DNA of 64,000 nucleotides from Bradyrhizobium sp. 200. Lineage in GTDB: Bacteria > Pseudomonadota > Alphaproteobacteria > Rhizobiales > Xanthobacteraceae. Below, piece after piece: positions 58,206 through 64,000 of the stretch (its first letter is position 1; each line of letters begins with the position of its first letter). A program made the translations under genes and the position numbers. Where the stretch lies: NCBI RefSeq assembly GCF_023100945.1, contig NZ_CP064689.1:2648001-2712000 (forward strand), read 5' to 3'. Below the pieces are notes generated by a model. It made no database searches. It had not been told where the DNA came from and worked only from the letters and a program-made list of their open reading frames with translations.

Positions 58206-60926
58206 TCACGCTACCTCGGCGGTGGCGGGGGCTGCGAGGAATTTGGCTTCGAACTCGCTTGCCGGCATCGGCCGTCCGAAGAAATAGCCTTGTCCTTCTC
58301 CGCAGCCCATGCTGACCAGGAGATCGGCGGTAGCCCGGTCTTCAATACCCTCGGCGATCACAGATAGGCCCAATTGCTTGGAGAGCCCGATGGTCGAGCT
58401 GACGATCGCCGCGTCGTCGGGATTGACCAGCAATCCGAGTACGAAGGAGCGGTCGATCTTCAACCCATCGAGCGGGAATTTCTTCAGGTAGCTCAAGCTG
58501 GCAAAGCCGGTGCCGAAATCGTCGAACACGAGGCGAACGCCAAGCGCCTGAATCTTCAGGAACGTATTTAGCGCGCTCTGCTCGTCGTGGAGCAGGATGT
58601 CTTCGGTGACCTCGAGCTCAAGGCTGGTTGGACTCAAACCGGTGCGGGCAAGCGCCTGCGTGACCGAGCTTGCGAGGTCACCCGACTGGAGTTGGGAGGG
58701 CGAAAGGTTGACGCCGATCCGAAGTTTTTGTCCGGAGCGCTCCCAGGCGGCGGCCTTGGCGCAGGCGGTTTCGAGAACCCAGTCCGCGATCCGTTCGGAA
58801 ATCGGCGAAGTGTTGACGACCGGCATGAATTCCCCGGGCGAAACCAGGCCACGCTCGGGATGCCGCCAGCGGATCAGGGCTTCGGCGCCAACCAGGCGGC
58901 CGTCGGCCAGATGTATTTGTGGCTGGTAGAATAGCTCGAACTCATTGCGTTCGGCGGCCAGCGCCAGCTCTGCTTCCAGCGTCAGGCGGGTTTCCAGTTC
59001 GCGGCGGATCGAGTCCTCGAACAGCACGTGACCGCCGCGCCGGGTTGCCTTCGCGCGGCTTAGCGCCATGTGGGAGTTGCTCAGGAGTTCGGCCGCCGTC
59101 CGCCCGTCGGACGGGAAGACAGCGGCGCCGATGCTGACCCTGACGCGGAGGTGGCGGGTGCCGGCGAGCAGCGGTTCGTCGAAGCCTGTGCCGATCTGTT
59201 CGGCAAAGTGGCTGACGTTTTGGCCGATGGCGTTCGTCGGAACCGCGATGGCGAATTCGTCTCCGCTCAAGCGCGCGACCAGGCCGGTCGCCGGCAGCAC
59301 CCCCGTCAACCGCTCCGAAATGGCGCGAAGCACGAGGTCGCCACTGGCATGACCGAGCATGTCGTTGATCTGCTGGAAGCTGTCGATGCCGATGACCAGT
59401 AGCGCGACCCCGCGCCCATCAGCTTCGGCTCTGGCAATCTTCGCTTCAAGTTTGGCGTGAAGGGTGTTCCGGTTGATCAAGCCGGTCAGCGTGTCATGTT
59501 CGGCGAGGTATCGAATTCTCTCGGCTTCGCGCTTGCGCACCGAGATGTCGCGCAGGATTGCGCCGAACTGAAAGCCGTCAGTACCCTGCCAGCCGGAGAA
59601 GCTGGCCTCGACCGGAAACACCTCGCCATTGCTGCGGCGGCCTTCGAACTCGATCACCGTGCCGGCGGCGAGCTCTGCGGCGTTCTTGACGGAAAAAGCG
59701 GGCGTATCCGCATCGCGGGCGCAAATCTTATCGAACGGCCGTCCGATCATCTCCTCAGGCAGATAGCCGAAGATCGCGGTCGCGCCGGGATTCCAGACCG
59801 TGATCAAGTACTTGGAATCGGTGCAGATCAAGCCGTCGCCGAGTGACATCGCCACGCGCTGAAAGCGGCTCTCGGCGACCCTGCCGAGCAGATCGCGGAT
59901 GTCGATTTCGTCGAGCGCGATGGCGGCGATGTAGACGATGATGGCGATCTGAAACAACGAGGTGTCGGGAATGAGCGGGAACGCGGCCTGCAGGGCAAAC
60001 GCGCCGGTCTCGAGAGCGACAGAAGTTGCGGCGAGCAGCGCCACGCGCTTGCCGGCGGAAAGGCGGCGCCATGAGAACAGCATAATCAGGGCGAGCAAGC
60101 CAAGGCCAACCAGCGTGACGACGTGCGAGGTCCATTGCAGCGCGCGATTCTGCAACAGCGATTCCGCGGCCAGTGTCTGCAGTACGGGCCCGGACACGAT
60201 CACGCCGTTCGGGACGCTGAAGCGGTCACCGAGTTCGAGCGCCGTGCCGCCGACGATGACCTTCTTGCCCTGAAGCTTTTGCAGTGTCGCCGGGTCGCCG
60301 CGCAGGACGTCGGCAAAGGACACTTTAGGGATTCCCCCAGTCCGGATGCTGAAGTCGATCAGAAAGGGCGTGCGCTTTTCGTCGTATTGGCCGGTGACCA
60401 CGGCGGCCATCGACGGCACGAACTTGCCATCCAGCTTCTCGCCGAACGGATATTGGCGGACGAGGCCGTCGGGTCCGACCTCGACGTTGACGACCGCCGG
60501 CCAGGAATGTTCGGCGAATTGCTGCAACGGGCGATTGACATGAAGCGTCGTCCTGTCGGTGCGGGGCTGCTGGAAGGCGGGCAGCACGACCGATCCGCCG
60601 GCGCTCTGGAGGGCTTCGGCAAAGCTTCGGTCCGACGACGCGTCGGAGGGCGTGGAGAAGTCGACATCGAGCGCGATGTCCTGGACGTCCGCCTTCTGAA
60701 GCTGCCGGATCAACTCGGCATGGAGCAGGCGCGGCCACGGCCAGACACCGATCCTGTCGATCGACGACGCGTCGATCGCGATCACCACAATATCGCCGCT
60801 GGCCTGTCGCGACTGCCAGCCGAACCGCAGGTCGGCCAATGCGTGGCGAAGCGAGTTGTGCCAGCCGCCCGCCAAGACGATTGCAAGGGCAATCGCGACG
60901 AAGAGATGCGGCCGATACTGTTTCAC
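58206..60926 (-). CDS. CHASE2-PAS-GGDEF-EAL c-di-GMP protein
   Basis: 906 residues from a GTG at 60926. An N-terminal CHASE2 sensor (about 25-270) is followed by three membrane segments (270-345), a PAS domain (about 355-470), a GGDEF domain (475-640) and an EAL domain (655-895). The GGDEF active site is degenerate (R-L-S-G-D-E-F instead of GGDEF), so cyclase activity is doubtful. The EAL site is intact: AEALIRWRHP, LELEVTED, DDFGTGFASLSYL, KIDRSFV and VIAEGIED. It therefore probably acts as a c-di-GMP phosphodiesterase controlled through the GGDEF-like domain. It is 79 bases 3' of a FecR-domain gene and probably one operon. Confidence 0.88.
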   Translation of the reverse strand: MKQYRPHLFVAIALAIVLAGGWHNSLRHALADLRFGWQSRQASGDIVVIAIDASSIDRIGVWPWPRLLHAELIRQLQKADVQDIALDVDFSTPSDASSDRSFAEALQSAGGSVVLPAFQQPRTDRTTLHVNRPLQQFAEHSWPAVVNVEVGPDGLVRQYPFGEKLDGKFVPSMAAVVTGQYDEKRTPFLIDFSIRTGGIPKVSFADVLRGDPATLQKLQGKKVIVGGTALELGDRFSVPNGVIVSGPVLQTLAAESLLQNRALQWTSHVVTLVGLGLLALIMLFSWRRLSAGKRVALLAATSVALETGAFALQAAFPLIPDTSLFQIAIIVYIAAIALDEIDIRDLLGRVAESRFQRVAMSLGDGLICTDSKYLITVWNPGATAIFGYLPEEMIGRPFDKICARDADTPAFSVKNAAELAAGTVIEFEGRRSNGEVFPVEASFSGWQGTDGFQFGAILRDISVRKREAERIRYLAEHDTLTGLINRNTLHAKLEAKIARAEADGRGVALLVIGIDSFQQINDMLGHASGDLVLRAISERLTGVLPATGLVARLSGDEFAIAVPTNAIGQNVSHFAEQIGTGFDEPLLAGTRHLRVRVSIGAAVFPSDGRTAAELLSNSHMALSRAKATRRGGHVLFEDSIRRELETRLTLEAELALAAERNEFELFYQPQIHLADGRLVGAEALIRWRHPERGLVSPGEFMPVVNTSPISERIADWVLETACAKAAAWERSGQKLRIGVNLSPSQLQSGDLASSVTQALARTGLSPTSLELEVTEDILLHDEQSALNTFLKIQALGVRLVFDDFGTGFASLSYLKKFPLDGLKIDRSFVLGLLVNPDDAAIVSSTIGLSKQLGLSVIAEGIEDRATADLLVSMGCGEGQGYFFGRPMPASEFEAKFLAAPATAEVA

Positions 60927-61005
60927 GTTGTCACCATTCTGGTGGTTCGAGTTTGATCGTCGTCAGGCTTATGAGCTCATGGACTCAAGTCGTTGAAGCG
61001 TGCCG

Positions 61006-62088
61006 CTAACGGTTCTTGTAACGGCCGTAGGCGTTTCCGTTTCCGTTTGCGTTGCCATTGCCATTGTTGCCGTTGCCATTTCCATTGTTGCCATTGCCGC
61101 CGCTGACGGCCGCGACCGTGCTGCTGACGCCGGAAGCGGCTGCTGTTGCGGAGCTGGTACCACTCACAGCAACGTTGCTGTTGCCCTGGCCACTGTTTGC
61201 TGAAGCGACATCGGTTCCGGCGCCGGATGAACCCCAGATCGTGTCCTTTTTAGCTGCATCCCGCGATCCGCCATGCACCGCCGACTTGTCGCGGGCGAGG
61301 CCGTGCGTGACGCGGTGGACGTTCAGGCGGACTTCACCGATCGACGACGAGATGCGGGTCACGCCATGCTTTGCGGGCTGCACGTTTGCATGCCGCACCG
61401 GCTGGACGCCCTGTCCATTCGTGGCGTGGCGGATCGCGGTAAAGCCTCCGCGCGGCACCGGAACGCGCTCGACCGACGGTGCGCGCGGTTTGCCTTGCTC
61501 GATCGGGGCGAGGGCGCCGGAGCCGCCCAGCGAGAGGCCGGTCTTGCCGGCGGCGAACGCCGTCGCATGTTGGCCCGCCATTACCTGAGCGATCTGGCCC
61601 GACTTGAAATCTGCGACTTCGACCTGACCGCGGACCACGTCGACGGTGGTCTTCCCGGCGTTGACGGTGACGCGGAACTGCGTGCCCTTCACCACGGCCG
61701 CGAGGTAGGGAGTCTCGACCTCGAAATGCTTGACGTTGCGCTTTTCAACGTCGAGCAGGATCGAGCCGGCCTGCTGCTTGATCGTCGTCGAGAGCCCTTC
61801 CTTCTGCTGGACGGGGACGCCGATCACGGAATTCGGTGAAACCAGGATCGCTTCCTCGCCGCGCGTCAGGAGCACGCGCCCGGTGCGGCCGGTGCGGATG
61901 GTGTCCCCTGGCTTCAGCACGTCCTCCTGCTTCAGCGCCGCCTGCTGCACGCCGGAGGCGGAGAGCCAAACCTCGCCGGAGGATTTTCTGACCATCCAGT
62001 CGTCGCCATCGGCGGCGAAAGCGGCGGAAGCCGTGGCCAGGACGAACATGGTCGCGAGTGCTCTTGAGACGTGAGGGAACGCACGCAT
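61006..62088 (-). CDS. FecR-domain secreted protein with Gly/Asn-rich tail
   Basis: 360 residues. A signal peptide (MFVLATASAAFAA) is followed by a FecR-type domain (about 30-200: SGEVWLSASGVQQAALKQEDVLKPGDTIRTGRTGRVLLTRGEEAILVSPNSVIGVPV ... AVVKGTQFRVTV), with no cytoplasmic anti-sigma segment. The C-terminal ~60 residues are almost only G/N/A (GGNGNNGNGNGNNGN repeats). Similar FecR proteins stand next to CHASE2 genes in many genomes (recalled). Envelope sensing is inferred. Confidence 0.8.
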   Translation of the reverse strand: MRAFPHVSRALATMFVLATASAAFAADGDDWMVRKSSGEVWLSASGVQQAALKQEDVLKPGDTIRTGRTGRVLLTRGEEAILVSPNSVIGVPVQQKEGLSTTIKQQAGSILLDVEKRNVKHFEVETPYLAAVVKGTQFRVTVNAGKTTVDVVRGQVEVADFKSGQIAQVMAGQHATAFAAGKTGLSLGGSGALAPIEQGKPRAPSVERVPVPRGGFTAIRHATNGQGVQPVRHANVQPAKHGVTRISSSIGEVRLNVHRVTHGLARDKSAVHGGSRDAAKKDTIWGSSGAGTDVASANSGQGNSNVAVSGTSSATAAASGVSSTVAAVSGGNGNNGNGNGNNGNGNANGNGNAYGRYKNR

Positions 62089-62178
62089 GAAACTCTCTCT
62101 GATTGCCGCTTTGTCCCGGACGCTATCGGAAATGTTTCAACATTGAGTGAGTGGAACCGGCGAACTGCGAAGGCCGCG

Positions 62179-62194
62179 TTAACGTTTCATTGAC
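62179..62194 (+). promoter_or_regulatory. CtrA-like box, one mismatch
   Basis: TTAA-CGTTTCA-TTGAC in the 129-bp gap between the divergent FecR gene and the TpsB gene, one base off TTAA-N7-TTAAC. Confidence 0.3.
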
Positions 62195-62217
62195 CATAAA
62201 ATTCTATTAAAAATCAG

Positions 62218-64000
62218 ATGGGTAGGGGTTCCCGTAACGATTGGCGCTTGGCGTCCGTACTTCTACGGAAGCGCTTGTGTACGGCTTTATCCCGGCACCG
62301 TCTGAGCACCGCAAGCGTCGCGCTGTGGACCGTGATCGTCTGCCTTCCGGCGCAGGCGCAGCATGCGAACCAGCCGGGCTATGATCCGCGGCAGACCGAA
62401 AAGCGTTTTGAGGACCAACAGGAGGGGCAGCCTTCCGCTGCGCGATCCCGGTTGCCGATGCCGGCACTGGCTCGGCCGGAAGTGCAGGGCGATTCGAAAC
62501 CACTGTTCGTGCTGCAGCGTGTTTCCATCCGCGGCGCCGCCGCGATTCCACTGGAGCGGCTGGTGACGGCGTATCAACCCTATGTCGGGAAAAAGGTATC
62601 GCAGGCCGACCTCGCGGCCATCGCGGCCGCGGTCAGCGAAGTCTATCGCGCCGCCGGCTTTCATCTCAGCCGCGCGATCGTTCCGCCACAGGACATCCAG
62701 AGCGGCCAGCTTCATGTTCAAGTCATCGAAGGCAGCATCACGGAGCTGACGCTGAAGGGAGAAGGCGGCGAACAATTCGGCGTCCGGCCGATGCTCGATG
62801 CCGTTCTGGCCGAACAGCCCTCGCGGCTTGCGACGCTCGAACGGCAGTTGCTGCTGATCAACGGACGGCCCGGTGTGCGGATCGAGGACACCGCGATCGA
62901 GGAAATCGGCACCGCCAGCGGGCATTTTCGCCTGATCGTGTCGCTGAAAACCTGGCATGTTTTCATGTCATTCGGCATCGACAATCTGGGATCGCTTTCG
63001 GTCGGACCGTGGCAAAGCTACGGGACGGCGGCGTTCAACTCCTATCTCGCGCCCGGCGATTCCCTGGTGCTGAACCTGTCGACCACGCCCGGCGATCCGC
63101 GGCAGCTCGCGTTCGGCCGTCTGTCCTACGACGTGCCCGTCGGCACCGACGGCGCCCGCATCGGCGCGTCGGGCTACTACAGCGAGGTTTGGCCCGGCGA
63201 TTACCGCCGTCTCTACAGCGACAACATCAAGACCGAGTCGTTCGAAATTCGCGGCGGCATCGCTGCGCTGCAATCGCAGAAATCGAGCCTGACGCTGACA
63301 GCGGCGGCCGGATTTACCAATGCGTCCGAAAAGGATGTGTTCGGCCTGATCTATGCCGACCGTATCCGCACCGCCAGCCTCACGTCGGACTACCGGCTGC
63401 AGGACAATTTCGGCGGCACCAATTACCTGACGGTGAATTATCGCCAGGGCCTCGACATTCTCGGCGCCTCGCACCGCGACGATGATTATCTGTCGCGCGA
63501 CGGCGCGTCCGGCAAATTCTCCGCGCTGAATTTCTGGTTCACGCGCTACCAGACGCTCACCGATGCATGGTCGCTGAAACTTGCATCGGCCGGCCAGGTA
63601 GCGTCGGGACCGCTGTTTACCTCGCAGCAATTCTATCTCGGCGGCATTGCGTTCGGCCGCGGCTATGGCAGCGCCGAGATCAGCGGCGACAATGGTCTGG
63701 CGGGCTCGGTCGAGCTGCGCTTCGACCAGAAGACGAACCTTCAATATCTGAGCGGCTACCAGATCTACGGCTTCCTCGACAGCGGCGTGGCCTGGAACGA
63801 CGGCTACCGCCCGAGCGATGGCCTTTCGCTCACATCGGCCGGCGGCGGCGTTCGCTTCTTCCTCGCCGACGGGCTGCAGGCCGACATCGGCGTTGCCGCG
63901 CCGCTCACCTATCGCGCGCCCGACAATCCCACCCGCGGCGCGCGGGTGCTGTTCTCGCTTTCCAGCGCGCTGAAGCTTTGTCCGGTGCGGGCGGCGACTC
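62218..64000 (+). CDS. TpsB-type (ShlB/FhaC) outer-membrane transporter, cut by the window edge
   Basis: The frame from the ATG at 62218 stays open to the window end, giving ~594 residues with no stop. A long signal region (TASVALWTVIVCLPAQAQ) is followed by a POTRA domain (about 98-180: FVLQRVSIRGAAAIPLERLVTAYQPYVGKKVSQADLAAIAAAVSEVYRAAGFHLSRAIVPPQDI) and a long beta-barrel with alternate strands and the conserved FGRGYGSAEISGDNG motif. This is a two-partner secretion transporter (TpsB) that would export a large TpsA adhesin or haemolysin. The TpsA gene is not in the window. Confidence 0.9.
   Translation, partial: MGRGSRNDWRLASVLLRKRLCTALSRHRLSTASVALWTVIVCLPAQAQHANQPGYDPRQTEKRFEDQQEGQPSAARSRLPMPALARPEVQGDSKPLFVLQRVSIRGAAAIPLERLVTAYQPYVGKKVSQADLAAIAAAVSEVYRAAGFHLSRAIVPPQDIQSGQLHVQVIEGSITELTLKGEGGEQFGVRPMLDAVLAEQPSRLATLERQLLLINGRPGVRIEDTAIEEIGTASGHFRLIVSLKTWHVFMSFGIDNLGSLSVGPWQSYGTAAFNSYLAPGDSLVLNLSTTPGDPRQLAFGRLSYDVPVGTDGARIGASGYYSEVWPGDYRRLYSDNIKTESFEIRGGIAALQSQKSSLTLTAAAGFTNASEKDVFGLIYADRIRTASLTSDYRLQDNFGGTNYLTVNYRQGLDILGASHRDDDYLSRDGASGKFSALNFWFTRYQTLTDAWSLKLASAGQVASGPLFTSQQFYLGGIAFGRGYGSAEISGDNGLAGSVELRFDQKTNLQYLSGYQIYGFLDSGVAWNDGYRPSDGLSLTSAGGGVRFFLADGLQADIGVAAPLTYRAPDNPTRGARVLFSLSSALKLCPVRAAT

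Noticed and set aside
1..64000. CRISPR arrays, tRNA or rRNA genes
   Set aside because: No regularly spaced repeats with unique spacers and no tRNA- or rRNA-like sequence were recognised on reading; the hairpin repeats are single and of different kinds.

Overview
The window is GC-rich DNA from an alphaproteobacterium, most likely a Bradyrhizobium or close relative (inference). The reasons are the flagellar gene order (fliM, DUF6468, motE; fliO-fliP divergent from flgB-flgC-fliE-fliQ-fliR-flhB), a CckA kinase gene next to flhB, CtrA-type TTAA-N7-TTAA sites, many rhizobial small conserved genes, and the long hairpin repeats typical of such genomes. No tRNA, rRNA or CRISPR array was recognised.

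Region 1 (1-24.2 kb) is mainly a flagellar and cell-cycle region. It has the end of fliM, a DUF6468 gene, motE, a 742-codon fused transporter/spermidine-synthase-like gene that looks inserted, a very large TPR protein, then fliP and fliO on the minus strand and flgB to flhB plus cckA on the plus strand. Perfect CtrA-like boxes precede the TPR gene and flgB, and a degenerate copy lies before the inserted gene. Accessory genes sit between: DUF1488, a YCII-like protein, an HxlR regulator/membrane protein pair with a visible operator, a GlcD-type FAD oxidase, a CusF-like protein and a diguanylate cyclase with an intact I-site.

Region 2 (24.4-45 kb) is housekeeping and accessory: Tim44-like protein, lectin-like secreted protein, DUF3606 doublet, GST, GFA-family protein, class I fumarase, DUF429, YciB/IspZ-like protein, lactate permease, MAPEG protein, carotenoid oxygenase with its TetR-family regulator, a SET-domain protein with a histone-H1-like tail, and an Rrf2 regulator with a group III truncated haemoglobin. 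Several regulators have clear palindromes beside them. The carotenoid-oxygenase promoter and a promoter 4 kb away carry the same pair of operators, which points to one regulon.

Region 3 (45-54 kb) is an amide-use locus: MarR regulator, a cytosolic AmiC-like binding protein, an amidase-signature enzyme, and a complete Liv-type ABC transporter. An 831-bp IS5-type element sits on the stop codon of the first permease gene and has cut the next gene (the substrate-binding protein) away from its ribosome binding site.

Region 4 (54-64 kb) has a DsbA-family protein, a NIPSNAP protein, a JmjC-like cupin/acetyltransferase pair, a CHASE2-PAS-GGDEF-EAL protein, a FecR-domain protein, and a TpsB (ShlB/FhaC) outer-membrane transporter that runs off the right edge.
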